Shown: piece after piece, positions 32,532 to 41,528 of the stretch
How the letters are laid out: the number at the start of each line of letters is the position of its first letter
Position numbering within the stretch: the first letter of the stretch is position 1
Source: Prevotella sp.
Lineage (GTDB): Bacteria; Bacteroidota; Bacteroidia; Bacteroidales; Bacteroidaceae
NCBI GenBank assembly: GCA_017557405.1
Contig: JAFYYV010000048.1
Span: 1-64,000 of the forward strand
Direction: 5' to 3'
DNA length: 64,000 nt
Translations under genes and position numbers: made by a program
The notes under the pieces: generated by a model
The model's database searches: none
Told to the model about the DNA's origin: nothing
The model's input: the letters and a program-made list of their open reading frames with translations, nothing else

Positions 32532-34175
32532 ATGAAATCTATCATTACCGCATTGCTCGCTCTCGTCGCTATGGTGGGGCAGGGGCAAGAAATACTACGA
32601 GATTGGCTCAAAACCGATACCATCACCATCCGAGGTCGCATAGAGGGCTACGATTCAGAGAGAATGGGCTTTACATCCATGAATTGCTACTATTATAATG
32701 TTTTTGAAAAGGACGGTGTAACAATAATATTCGATATAGCCCCTGATGGTACCTTCGAAAAGAAGTATCAGGCTAGCTACCCTACCCGTGAATTAATTGG
32801 TCCTGAAGAAACTAAAATAGGGTTTGACAATATTCCAATCTTTGCTCGCCCAGGCGAGACTATTGACATCACCATTAAACCCAACGGATACGGGCGATAC
32901 GAATGCTATTATAATAACGGTAGCAGCAAGGACGTAGAACGCTGGTTGAAGGCGGATTTGGATATGTGGAAACTAATGGAGCCTATATCTAATTTTAAGG
33001 GTAAAATCAGCGAAGTGGGCGATGTGGCAGAACAGACTTGGCAGAACACGCTCTATATCATACAGCGAGAAGCCGCCCGCTTGCATTTCACCGCACAGGA
33101 GATGCAACTGGCATTAGCCGATATGCAAGGGTCATTCATTGAAGTAATGGCAAATTACATTCGTAATCATAAGAATGATATTGTGAAAATAGAAGAGGTC
33201 GATGGAGACTTTAATGTGGAAATCCATGATAGCATAGAATGGAATGAGTTGAAGAAGATGGAAAACTACCAGATGATGCAGCGTGTGGATTATGACAACC
33301 CGTTGCTGATGTGTAACGACTTCCACTTTGTGCTCAACCGCATCCAATTTGCTGATATTGTCACAAGGCTTAAGTATAAAGGTGTATTAAACGAGAACGG
33401 GGAATACATCATAAGTGCAGAAAACGAAAAGAAGTTACTCTCTAATTACCTTTCTGCACTGCACGAACTGATGGGGACAGATAAAAACAATCTCATTATT
33501 CAACTTTGCGCATATAATGACATGATGAACCGCTTTAACACATGGCGTTCTCAAGAAGATAGCATTCCTCAAATACTGGCAGACACCACCATAACTCTTG
33601 CTGAGCGCGAATACAGACTGGCTAACTTGGCATTGGTCAGCAACATGATACCAGTCTATCTTGATGTATTTACAAATCCATACATCCACCAGAAAGCAGA
33701 GGCATTTTATGCCAACAAGATGTCGCAGACAGAACTCTCCACGCCGCTGCCTGCCGACAACGCTTCTGCAGACCTCATCCGCTCTCTCTGCGCTAAATAC
33801 CCAGGCCGTATTATCTTTATTGATTTCTGGGGTATGAGTTGCGGCCCCTGTCGTGCAGAGATTCAAGGCAGCCAACAACTACTGTCTAAGATAGCCAAGC
33901 GTGATGATGTGAAACTCATCTTCATTGCCGAAGAGCGCACTGCTGAAGGCAGCGAGGCCTACCATAAATATGTTGCCGAATGGCTCGCCGACGAAGAAAC
34001 GGTCTGCGTCGCCAAATCTGACTTCACCCGTCTACAGGAGCTTTTCCAGTTCAACGGCATCCCTCACTACGAAACAATCACTCCCGACTGCCGCAGAGTT
34101 CGTGACGCTCTCCGCATCAACGGTTTCAACAACTTCATCTATGAATTGGAGCAGTTAAAAGAGAAACTCAAATAA
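32532..34175 (+). CDS. Secreted TlpA/thioredoxin-like protein
   Basis: The 547-residue protein has a signal peptide (ITALLALVAMVGQGQ), a long N-terminal region of unknown fold (about 20-400), and a C-terminal thioredoxin-like domain with the redox motif CGPC (C437, C440, in FWGMSCGPCRAEI). Such proteins in Bacteroidetes act as periplasmic or surface-attached thiol reductants. The unusual length of the part before the redox domain resembles DUF4369/AhpC-TSA fusions. A terminator precedes it, but it lies in the same orientation as the ECF genes. Confidence 0.8.
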   Translation: MKSIITALLALVAMVGQGQEILRDWLKTDTITIRGRIEGYDSERMGFTSMNCYYYNVFEKDGVTIIFDIAPDGTFEKKYQASYPTRELIGPEETKIGFDNIPIFARPGETIDITIKPNGYGRYECYYNNGSSKDVERWLKADLDMWKLMEPISNFKGKISEVGDVAEQTWQNTLYIIQREAARLHFTAQEMQLALADMQGSFIEVMANYIRNHKNDIVKIEEVDGDFNVEIHDSIEWNELKKMENYQMMQRVDYDNPLLMCNDFHFVLNRIQFADIVTRLKYKGVLNENGEYIISAENEKKLLSNYLSALHELMGTDKNNLIIQLCAYNDMMNRFNTWRSQEDSIPQILADTTITLAEREYRLANLALVSNMIPVYLDVFTNPYIHQKAEAFYANKMSQTELSTPLPADNASADLIRSLCAKYPGRIIFIDFWGMSCGPCRAEIQGSQQLLSKIAKRDDVKLIFIAEERTAEGSEAYHKYVAEWLADEETVCVAKSDFTRLQELFQFNGIPHYETITPDCRRVRDALRINGFNNFIYELEQLKEKLK

Positions 34176-34345
34176 AACGAAAATGAACAAGGGAATCCCA
34201 TTTTGCATTTTCCATATCATTATTTTGTGTTGTCGATTTTTCTATTTACCTTTTCCACAGAAAGCGGCGATAATCTCGCGCTCGGAACAATCAACATGGC
34301 ATAATGCATTGCTAAGAAGGTGTTTGAACAACCAAAACTATAAGA

Positions 34346-34999
34346 ATGGAAGAGAAGTCAATCTTTAAGCGGGTGGCAAACTATAAGGAACTGCACGTTT
34401 ATCAGAAGGCAGAAGTGCTGGTGTTGCTGACAGATGTGTTCTGTAAGCGCTTCCTTCCCCTTTATGGTGACCGTCGCGTGGATCAGATGAACATGGCTGC
34501 CCGTTGTGGGAAGCAAAATATTGTCGAAGGCTGTGAGGACGGACAGACAAGCACCGAGATGGAGGTGAGGCTTGTAAACGTGGGGCGTAGCAGTTTTCAG
34601 GAATTGCGCGAAGACTATGAAGACTACCTGAAGCGCAACAACCTACAGGTGTGGAATAAGAACCATCCGCGCTTCGACAAGATGGTGGCATTCTGCCGAG
34701 CAAACAACGACTGGCAAGCCTATAAGCCGCTTTCGGAAACCCTCTCTGCAGAGGAGTTTTGCAACATGGCGCTTTCGCTCTGTCATATTACGGACAAGAT
34801 GTTTTGCGGCTACCTTAAACATTTGGAGAAGACCTTCAGGGAGCAGGGCGGTATTAAAGAGCGTATGCATGCTGTACGCACAGGCTATCGCCAAGAGCAG
34901 GAAACCCGCATGCGGGCTCTGGAAGCCGAGAACGCAGCCCTGAAGAAGAGAATAGCAGAGCTGGAGGAGGAATTGAGAGGGAGTAGTAGAGATTGGTAG
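34346..34999 (+). CDS. Four-helix-bundle suffix protein
   Basis: The 217 residues carry the four-helix-bundle fold of the S23/IVP-type family (YKELHVYQKAEVLVLLTDVFCKRFLP, QMNMAARCGKQNIVEGCEDGQTSTEMEVRLVNVGRSSFQELREDY-type blocks), followed by a C-terminal region that ends in a coiled coil (MRALEAENAALKKRIAELEEEL). Relatives include the avd protein of diversity-generating retroelements, but no reverse transcriptase or template repeat is nearby. The stop codon falls in the first unit of a 19-bp minisatellite. The function of stand-alone members is not established. Confidence 0.8.
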   Translation: MEEKSIFKRVANYKELHVYQKAEVLVLLTDVFCKRFLPLYGDRRVDQMNMAARCGKQNIVEGCEDGQTSTEMEVRLVNVGRSSFQELREDYEDYLKRNNLQVWNKNHPRFDKMVAFCRANNDWQAYKPLSETLSAEEFCNMALSLCHITDKMFCGYLKHLEKTFREQGGIKERMHAVRTGYRQEQETRMRALEAENAALKKRIAELEEELRGSSRDW

Positions 35000-35068
35000 A
35001 ACTAGTAGGTCTGGTAGAACTAGTAAAGACTGGTAGGACTAGTTGATACTAGTAAGACTAGAAAAACA
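34993..35068 (+). repeat. 19-bp minisatellite after the four-helix-bundle gene
   Basis: Four units of 19 bp with core TGGTAGAACTAGTA start at 34993, 35012, 35031 and 35050, with increasing divergence. The first unit contains the stop codon of the upstream gene. The rest of the gap to 35236 shows only a candidate promoter. Confidence 0.75.
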
Positions 35069-35195
35069 AAAGTACAGAAAAAAAAAGAGAGTAAAAGAAG
35101 ATGGGTTTTCTCCGAAGGAGGAAAAGCAGCAGCGGATGAGAAGCCCTTGAGATGTTAATGCGAGTTAAATTGGTGGTGAATCGGTTGTGTTGTTG

Positions 35196-35203
35196 TAACT
35201 TTG
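35196..35203 (+). promoter_or_regulatory. Candidate -7 box before second ECF sigma gene
   Basis: TAACTTTG matches TAnnTTTG, 33 bp before the ATG. The nearest TTG lies 23 bp upstream, longer than ideal. Confidence 0.4.
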
Positions 35204-35236
35204 TAGCTGAACAATCGTCATTCAAACAGAGAGAAG

Positions 35237-35749
35237 ATGAAAAAGATCAGTTTCCGCAATGATGTGCTGCCGCTGAAGAACATGCTTTATCGGTTGGCTT
35301 TGCGCATAACTCTCAACAGCGCAGAGGCGGAAGACATCGTGCAGGATACGCTGATCAAGGTCTGGAACAGGCGCGAGCAGTGGGACTCGATAGAGTCGAT
35401 AGAGGCGTACAGCCTCACCGTCTGCCGCAATCTCTCGCTCGACCGCACCCGCAAGATGGCCAACTTGGCCCAGTCGATAGAAGAGGTGGGAGCTGATCGC
35501 CCAGACGGAGCACAGAATCCATTCGAACGAGCCGTGCAAGGCGACAGGATTAGACTTGTGAGGAGCATCGTGGATTCCCTGCCTGAGAAACAACGCAGTT
35601 GCGTGCAGTTGCGCGATTTCGAAGGAAAGCCCTACAAGGAGATAGCCGCTATTCTGGGCATCACGGAAGAACAGGTGAAAGTGAACATCTTCCGAGCCCG
35701 CCAGACCATTAAAACCCGATTTCAAGAACTTGAGGAATATGGATTATAA
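35237..35749 (+). CDS. ECF RNA polymerase sigma factor
   Basis: The 170-residue protein has sigma region 2 (FRNDVLPLKNMLYRLALRIT, AEDIVQDTLIKVWNRREQW) and region 4 (SLPEKQRSCVQLRDFEGKPYKEIAAILGITEEQVKVNIFRARQTI). It is of the short ECF type common in Bacteroidetes. It overlaps the following membrane-protein gene by 11 bp, which suggests translational coupling to its anti-sigma factor. Confidence 0.93.
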   Translation: MKKISFRNDVLPLKNMLYRLALRITLNSAEAEDIVQDTLIKVWNRREQWDSIESIEAYSLTVCRNLSLDRTRKMANLAQSIEEVGADRPDGAQNPFERAVQGDRIRLVRSIVDSLPEKQRSCVQLRDFEGKPYKEIAAILGITEEQVKVNIFRARQTIKTRFQELEEYGL

Positions 35750-36242
35750 GTACATCAACCAATTGCTGGAGCGATATTGGAACGCCGAGACGACGCTGGA
35801 GGAGGAAGAAATCCTTCGGGCGTTCTTCAGCCAGGTGGACATCCCCGCCGAGCTGGAGCGGTATCGCCATTTGTTCGCCTATGAGCAGACGGAGCCCAAG
35901 ATGGATGTACTGGGTGAGGACTTCGACGAGCGTATGCTTGCCATGATCGACGAGCCCGCAACAAAGGTGAAGGCGCGCACCATCACGATGACGCAGCGGT
36001 TGATGCCGCTCTTCAAGGCTGCCGCCATTGTGGCCATTATCCTCACGTTGGGCAATGCCATGCAGGTGCCGTTCAGCCAGCAGACCGACTACAGGGGCCC
36101 GATGGCGAATACGGAGTCGAACAACGGAGGTGTCTCGGTGGCTTTGAGCACCGACTCGCTGACGGTTGACTCCATGCAGCAGAGCGTGTTGCAGGCTCCG
36201 GCCGTGTTGCAAGAGCCGCTCTCGCCCACCAAATCAGATTGA
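35739..36242 (+). CDS. Putative anti-sigma factor (membrane protein)
   Basis: The 167-residue protein begins MDYKYINQLLERYWNAETTLEEEEILRAFF, a start often seen in short anti-sigma-like proteins encoded after Bacteroidetes ECF sigma genes. A transmembrane segment (LFKAAAIVAIILTLGNAM) is near residues 90-107 and a short Ser/Thr-rich tail follows. The ATG at 35739 is chosen over a TTG at 35730. It has no FecR domain. Regulation of the overlapping sigma factor is inferred from position and layout. Confidence 0.75.
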   Translation: MDYKYINQLLERYWNAETTLEEEEILRAFFSQVDIPAELERYRHLFAYEQTEPKMDVLGEDFDERMLAMIDEPATKVKARTITMTQRLMPLFKAAAIVAIILTLGNAMQVPFSQQTDYRGPMANTESNNGGVSVALSTDSLTVDSMQQSVLQAPAVLQEPLSPTKSD

Positions 36243-36343
36243 CAATTTCTATGCTTTCTCTATAAAAATCATGTTTAGTAAAACAATTTCGAAACTGTGA
36301 AGTTTCAATTCTCTCAAATTTTTCATAACATACTAACGTAGAA

Positions 36344-36388
36344 AGAAGGACCACCCAGCACGGCAGTGTAAGTGGTCCATTCTTTTTT
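36344..36388. terminator. Intrinsic terminator between convergent genes
   Basis: GGACCAC (36348-36354) pairs with GTGGTCC (36372-36378), followed by TTCTTTTTTT. It ends the sigma/anti-sigma transcript on the plus strand, just at the stop of the convergent CapA gene. Confidence 0.75.
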
Positions 36389-37371
36389 TATGGCTCGGCG
36401 ATGGTGGGGGCGCACCGTTCTATCCAGATGGGGATGGTTTTTGTCTCGATGGAATCAGCGTTTATGGTGAGTTGCACCATGCAGGCGCGAGCGTTGAGCG
36501 GGCGTTGCAGGTCGAAGATGAAGTTGCCGATGCTGTAGTAGATGGTGGCGCCTTTGTATTGCTCGATGGTCTGCAGCGTGTGGGGATGGTGGCAGATGAG
36601 CGTGTTTGCACCCGCATCAACGAGTCGGTGGGCGTCGCGGATTTGGTGGGCGGAGGGTTGCAAAACGTGCTCCTGCCCCCAATGCAGACTCACGACGATG
36701 CACGCCTGAGGATCGGCTTGGCGCAGAAGGCTGACGCGGCTGACGAGCGTGTCGAAGGATTCTTGGCTGACGCAAGGTTTTTCAGGCAGATAGGCAAAGT
36801 TCTCGAGTGGCAACCGTTGCGAGGCCACCAGCCAGACATGGCGGGGGGAGTCGGTGAGCAAGACAGGTTGCGAGGCCTCCTGCATGTTGACTCCTGCTCC
36901 GATGGCGGTCATGCCTGCGCGCTGCACTTGGTTTTTCGTATCGATGAGGGCATCGCGCCCTTGGTCGATGGCGTGGTTGTTGGCGAGGTTGAGGTGGGTG
37001 AACCCATAGGATGCCAGCGAGTCGAGCCACTCGGGTTCGGCTCGGAAGATGAACCGCTTGAACACGGGTTGCTTGATTTTCGTGGCGGGACATTCCAGAT
37101 TTCCCACGATGAAATCGGCGTTTTTTAATGTTTCCCTTAGTTTTTCGTCGTTAAAAAGCACGTGGAATCCGCCGTGCTCAATGCGCTGACGGACTCCACG
37201 ATCCAATAAAATATCGCCGGTGAAGAGGATGGTTTGGGTGGTGGCTGATGGCTGTTGGGTGTTGGCGGGTACTATACCTGCCAAGAGGCAAATGGCAAGA
37301 AGGTAGCATTTGCCGACCCTGGGCCCGGCGAGCCACCGTTTAGCAACCTGAACTGTAGAACACCTCTTCAT
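36388..37371 (-). CDS. CapA-family metallophosphatase-like protein
   Basis: The 327-residue protein belongs to the CapA/PgsA family (calcineurin-like fold). Blocks seen are ILFTGDILLDRGV (metal-binding GD), FIVGNLECPAT, HLNLANNHAIDQG (NNH), VVSLHWGQEH and LICHHPHTLQ. A hydrophobic signal sequence (YLLAICLLAGIVPANTQ) directs export. The Met at 37371 is preferred, leaving a 32-bp overlap with the upstream DUF3160 gene. Family members were first linked to poly-gamma-glutamate synthesis, but no capB or capC genes are here, so the substrate is unknown. Confidence 0.85.
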   Translation of the reverse strand: MKRCSTVQVAKRWLAGPRVGKCYLLAICLLAGIVPANTQQPSATTQTILFTGDILLDRGVRQRIEHGGFHVLFNDEKLRETLKNADFIVGNLECPATKIKQPVFKRFIFRAEPEWLDSLASYGFTHLNLANNHAIDQGRDALIDTKNQVQRAGMTAIGAGVNMQEASQPVLLTDSPRHVWLVASQRLPLENFAYLPEKPCVSQESFDTLVSRVSLLRQADPQACIVVSLHWGQEHVLQPSAHQIRDAHRLVDAGANTLICHHPHTLQTIEQYKGATIYYSIGNFIFDLQRPLNARACMVQLTINADSIETKTIPIWIERCAPTIAEP

Positions 37372-39751
37372 TGTCTTCGAGCTCATCTTCCTGCAATGGA
37401 ACCGTGATCTCGTCCATCCAGTTGGGACAGCCCAGTCGGGGCATGGTCTTCAGTTTCTCCTGCCATTCCTCGTCGGTCATGCGCTGTTCGTCGATGGACT
37501 GCTGGAATTCACGATAGGAGAACACCGCTCCGCGCGTCAGCCAGAGGTCGCCATCGATTTCCACGACTACGTAGATTTCGTAGGCAGGCCCCACACCTTC
37601 GTAGAGGATGGAAGGATTGGGGTTGTTCAAGGAATTGGCTGTATAGACGTCGGCCACCACAGCAATCGACTTGTCGGGGCCTTGCACGCTTTGCCATCCA
37701 TCGAGCCACTGGTCTTGCTCGCGCACGAGGTCGAGGGAGATGTTCTCAAACGAGGCGCCGATGATTTCAATCTGGTCGTATTCCTCCTTCGTCAATGGTT
37801 TCCCTGCGAGCTCCTTCTGGCTCATTTTCAGGAGGAACTCAGCCTTTTCGTGCAGTCGTTCGGTGGTGTTTGCAGCCTTTTCGGTCACGAGATCGAACTT
37901 CTTCAGCACGTCGTTGGTCACATCGAGCAACGCGATGGCTTTCTGCCAGAACCGCACGTTGGGCTCCACATAGCCCTTCACGGTGGGCTCGGGTGGTCCG
38001 TAGTCGCCGCATTCGGCTCCCATGGGCTGCTTGGCGTACAGAATGGCATCGTGTTTCAACTCTGCCCACGAAGCAAGGGCCGCGTTCAGGTTCTTCTTCT
38101 CCCACTGCGGCGTCTTCATGAAGTAGGGATATCGGGCGTCGGTGTTGTTCATGTCGGCCAGCGTGGAGATCCACCGTTTGGCGACTGTCTCGTCCCAACC
38201 AATCTGCTTCATGCGCTGCTTCATCTTCTCAAGCGTGGGTTTGAACGATTCCCAACGCGTGTCCTCGTGCTGCTCGTTGATGAGGATTCGTTCGGCGGCA
38301 GTGCATCCGAGCGATGCAAAGATGTCGAGGCCACTGGGAACGGCGCGCTTGGTGGGGTCGCTGTCGGTATCGACCATCTCGTTCAACACCTCGGCGTCGG
38401 GTTGGTAGCGCTGCGGCATGAGGTTGATTTTGTAAGGACTGGTGGACTCGAACTTCGGACGGATGCGTGTCTGCTTCTGGGCGGTCTCCTCGATGGCCTT
38501 GCGCACCTGGGCAAAGTCTTTCTTGCTCGCAATGACGGCCTCGGCGGTCTTACCCGTCTTCTTCAGTTCGTCATAAACTTGCAGGATGGTGATGTTGTCG
38601 GGCTCGCCCATCAGGAAGGTGATGGGTTCGAAGAGGGTGTCGTAGAGTTTCTTGATGCGCGGATTGCCGCCCACAGCCTCGGCCATGAGCAACGCCGACT
38701 GGAGTTGCAATTCTTTGTCGGTGCCGAAATTCACACTCTGCAGCCACATCATGGCGCGGAAGTAGCGTTTGATTTTCTCGGAACGGGTGTAGTGGCCGCG
38801 CGGTCGGTAGAGCGAATAGGCGTATTTCACGTTTTTGTAGTCCAGGAATTCCGAATAGTCGTTCTCGGAGTCGTTCACCTTCCGGATTTCGTCTTCCACC
38901 ATCCCGATGTATTCAGAGTAAACGGACGGGGCAGGCTTGCCTGTGATGAGGGCTATGGCGATGGCGAAATAGGCCTGGTTGAACTTGCGCGCACGCTCCA
39001 CCTCTTTGCCCATGGGATTGGAGAAATGCTTGTAGAGCTCGATGGAGAGCAGGTTGACAATGGATTCGAACTTCTCTTCCTCAATGCTGCGCAGCACGTT
39101 GTCGAAATAGAAGTGGTAGAGCTGCAGATAGAGGTCGGTGGTCACAAACGACGGAAAGTCGCTGTAGTCGTTCTTCTCGTAGACGTGGAAGAGCTGTATT
39201 CTCTTCCCAGGCACGATGGCGAAGCCGTTCTTTCCGAGCGCCGCCTTCAACTTAGGTTCGAAGGTGGTGAGCTGGTAGGGGTTCAGGAGGTTGTCGACAT
39301 TCACCAGTTGTCCGCCCTTCGTGTTGAAGTTCTGCTTGCGCAACTCCTTCTCACGAGCCTGTATCTTGGCAATGAAAGCCTGTTCTGCAGCCGTATATTT
39401 CAACGGCATCGACTTGTAGGAGCCATCGTCCTGATATCCGTAGCCCTCGGTTTGGTCTTCTTTCTCGAATTGCGCCCACATGAGGGCGTTGTACCACGAT
39501 GTCTGGTCGAAGATGCTACGCAGGTCGGCACTATTGAAAACGTAGCCTTTCCGAGCGGCAAAAGCGTTTCTCAACACACGCAACTCGCTGAGCGACAGTT
39601 GCGAGATGTCCATGTTGGTGTTGATGGAACGATTGAACTGTTCCACGTCCAAATGTCCTTTTCCTGGCAGGATGACTTTCTTGGGTTTCTCTTGCGCTTG
39701 CGCCACAAGTCCCACCAGTAGGACCATGAATAGGAAGAGCCTTTTCTTCAT
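37340..39751 (-). CDS. DUF3160 family protein with YARHG-like domain
   Basis: The 803-residue protein has a signal peptide (RLFLFMVLLVGLVAQAQ). Near residues 50-95, LRVLRNAFAARKGYVFNSADL with WYNALM looks like a YARHG-type domain, and the rest corresponds to the large alpha-helical DUF3160 region (FVTTDLYLQLYHFYFDNVLR; AMMWLQSVNF; GTDKEL; YGPPEPTVKGYVEPN). Its function is not known. It overlaps the CapA gene and follows a small secreted-protein gene by 28 bp, so the four minus-strand genes from 41478 to 36388 form one operon. Confidence 0.8.
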   Translation of the reverse strand: MKKRLFLFMVLLVGLVAQAQEKPKKVILPGKGHLDVEQFNRSINTNMDISQLSLSELRVLRNAFAARKGYVFNSADLRSIFDQTSWYNALMWAQFEKEDQTEGYGYQDDGSYKSMPLKYTAAEQAFIAKIQAREKELRKQNFNTKGGQLVNVDNLLNPYQLTTFEPKLKAALGKNGFAIVPGKRIQLFHVYEKNDYSDFPSFVTTDLYLQLYHFYFDNVLRSIEEEKFESIVNLLSIELYKHFSNPMGKEVERARKFNQAYFAIAIALITGKPAPSVYSEYIGMVEDEIRKVNDSENDYSEFLDYKNVKYAYSLYRPRGHYTRSEKIKRYFRAMMWLQSVNFGTDKELQLQSALLMAEAVGGNPRIKKLYDTLFEPITFLMGEPDNITILQVYDELKKTGKTAEAVIASKKDFAQVRKAIEETAQKQTRIRPKFESTSPYKINLMPQRYQPDAEVLNEMVDTDSDPTKRAVPSGLDIFASLGCTAAERILINEQHEDTRWESFKPTLEKMKQRMKQIGWDETVAKRWISTLADMNNTDARYPYFMKTPQWEKKNLNAALASWAELKHDAILYAKQPMGAECGDYGPPEPTVKGYVEPNVRFWQKAIALLDVTNDVLKKFDLVTEKAANTTERLHEKAEFLLKMSQKELAGKPLTKEEYDQIEIIGASFENISLDLVREQDQWLDGWQSVQGPDKSIAVVADVYTANSLNNPNPSILYEGVGPAYEIYVVVEIDGDLWLTRGAVFSYREFQQSIDEQRMTDEEWQEKLKTMPRLGCPNWMDEITVPLQEDELEDNEEVFYSSGC

Positions 39752-39779
39752 AAGTCTGTAATGTTTGGTTAATATAATT

Positions 39780-40304
39780 TTAATGGTCAGTGTTGAATGC
39801 CTTCATGGCTTCATCGCGCCCTACGGCTTTCACGATGAATCGTTCGAATCCCATGCCGAAGCCTTGCCAACGGTAGTCGGCCACCACGTAACGTCCGCTG
39901 GTGGTGGTCTCCAGGCTGCGGATGAGCCCCATCTGTCCGTTGTCGCCTCCCTTCTCGTCGATGAACAGGAAGTCCTGCAAGATGCCTCCCAGCCGAGAAC
40001 CCATCCACATGGGTCGCACTTTTCCGTGGAAGTTCTTGAAGATGAACAGCCGTCGGGCAGGCTCGGGGTAGAAGCGAGTGGGCTTGATGACGCCCACGAT
40101 GGCGTCTATGATGCCGTTTCCATCGATGTCGCCCGTCTGGAACTGATACACGGGGTAGGGCAGTCGCCATCGGTCTTCAGTAGAGTCGGTGGTCAGCACA
40201 AGCCAACTGAGGCTGTCGCTGACGGTTTGCAACGTGAACTGTTGGGCCTTGGCAGGTGCGAAGTTCAAGCAAAGGGCGATGGCTATGGCGATCGCGACTC
40301 TCAT
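39780..40304 (-). CDS. Small secreted protein, FG-GAP-like motif
   Basis: The 174-residue protein has a signal peptide (IAIAIALCLNFAPAKAQ). Around residues 57-71 the sequence GDIDGNGIIDAIVGVIKPTR resembles a single VCBS/FG-GAP-type repeat with a DxDGNGxxD calcium-binding loop. The rest is beta-rich and ends with a conserved-looking GFERFIVKAVGRDEA. I do not recognise a full-length family. It starts 4 bp after the TlpA-like gene, so translation is likely coupled. Confidence 0.65.
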   Translation of the reverse strand: MRVAIAIAIALCLNFAPAKAQQFTLQTVSDSLSWLVLTTDSTEDRWRLPYPVYQFQTGDIDGNGIIDAIVGVIKPTRFYPEPARRLFIFKNFHGKVRPMWMGSRLGGILQDFLFIDEKGGDNGQMGLIRSLETTTSGRYVVADYRWQGFGMGFERFIVKAVGRDEAMKAFNTDH

Positions 40305-40308
40305 GGCT

Positions 40309-41478
40309 TTAGAGCAAAGAGCGTATTTCGGCCTCCAGGTCTTTTATCTGGGCATCGCGCTTGTGCAATGCGTTGTTGCGGTTGACGAGGAAGAAGGTAG
40401 GCAGCCCCTGTATGTTGTAGCTGCTCAGATAGGGGCTTTCAATGCCGCGTTCGTCGCGCACGCAAATCCAAGGCAGTGCCGCCGTGCTGGTCTTCCAGAA
40501 GTGCTCGTCGGGGTCGAGGCTCACTTGGAAGATCTCAAACCCTTGTGCATGGTATTTGTTGTAGAGGTCGCGCAGTTGCATGATGCGTTCTGTGCTCTCG
40601 CTGGTGGCGAAGACGTGGAAGTCGAGTAGCACGACCTTGCCGCCCATCTGGTTGAGGTGCTGGATGCCACCCTTGTTGTCGGGCAAAGCGATATCAATGA
40701 CGTCAGAGACGGTCACCTTATCCCAGTCGATGGGTTTTTCTTGTGCTTTCATGATGCGCACGTTCTTCATGCCTTCGATGGCGATGTTGTGCAGGTTCTT
40801 CACGCGCTCGGCGCCAGGATAGTAGGTGTCCCAAGAGGTGGCGACGGCGGCAAACACCTTCACGTCGTTTTCCGAAGCGCGGGGGTTGAACACCAAGGCG
40901 TTGGCGTATCCCAGACGAAGGGTCTGGAACAGGGCGAAGTAGGCGTAGGCCTTCATGGGCGCACCGAAGATATACTTGTTTTTGACAAATTCCTTATAGC
41001 CGGCCAACACGCGGTCTACGCTGTCTTCCACAGCCTCCACACCCAATTCGGGAGATTGTACGATGGCGTTGATGCGCGATTGCAGTTGTATCTGCAACAG
41101 AGCGAGCTCTTTGATTTTGGCACATTCGTCGCTTCCGCTGACCTCGTATTGGGTCGACATGTTGGGATAGCTGGCTTTCACGGTGATCTGTTCGGTGCTG
41201 TCGATGGCGATGTTCACAATCTGCCGCCCGATGCGCAGACGATAGAATTCGGGTGCCTCAGGTGCTTTCCCTTTGAACAGGAAGGCTCCTTCGTCGTCGA
41301 GGCGAGTAGAATCGATGGCCACGGGGCCGTTGAGGCTCATGTGGTCGAGGTAGAGCATGGAGTCTTCAGCCTCCGTGATGTTTCCGCTGATTTGAAATTG
41401 CTCGCCCGTACATGCGCCTAGACTGAGGGCGACGAAAGCTGCAAATGCTGTTTTGATGATATGGTTGCTTGTCTTCAT
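40309..41478 (-). CDS. TlpA-like lipoprotein lacking the CxxC motif
   Basis: The 389-residue lipoprotein (lipobox ALSLGACTGEQ) has an N-terminal DUF4369-type beta domain (FQISGNITEAEDSMLYLDHM) and a C-terminal thioredoxin-like domain (GGKVVLLDFHVFATSESTERIMQLRDLYNKY, FEIFQVSLDPDE). Where active members have W-C-x-x-C, this one has FATSEST, so both redox cysteines are missing. It may therefore bind rather than reduce its partners. The Met at 41478 (MKTSNHIIKTAF) is chosen, since the promoter at 41529-41559 fits either start. It is the first gene of the operon. Confidence 0.8.
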   Translation of the reverse strand: MKTSNHIIKTAFAAFVALSLGACTGEQFQISGNITEAEDSMLYLDHMSLNGPVAIDSTRLDDEGAFLFKGKAPEAPEFYRLRIGRQIVNIAIDSTEQITVKASYPNMSTQYEVSGSDECAKIKELALLQIQLQSRINAIVQSPELGVEAVEDSVDRVLAGYKEFVKNKYIFGAPMKAYAYFALFQTLRLGYANALVFNPRASENDVKVFAAVATSWDTYYPGAERVKNLHNIAIEGMKNVRIMKAQEKPIDWDKVTVSDVIDIALPDNKGGIQHLNQMGGKVVLLDFHVFATSESTERIMQLRDLYNKYHAQGFEIFQVSLDPDEHFWKTSTAALPWICVRDERGIESPYLSSYNIQGLPTFFLVNRNNALHKRDAQIKDLEAEIRSLL

Positions 41479-41528
41479 TTGTCTTGTCAATGTCATGATT
41501 TTTGTGAATGCATTAATGATTTCACGTG

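Noticed and set aside
34183-34368. A 61-residue frame before the four-helix-bundle gene
   Set aside because: It overlaps the next start, has odd composition and no support; probably leader sequence.
34346-35068. Diversity-generating retroelement because of an avd-like four-helix protein and repeats
   Set aside because: No reverse transcriptase, template repeat or variable repeat with adenine-specific differences is present.
37682-39721. A 679-codon open frame on the plus strand
   Set aside because: It is the antisense of the DUF3160 gene, whose signal peptide, codon pattern and operon position are convincing. The antisense product is Val/Leu/His-rich with no domain.
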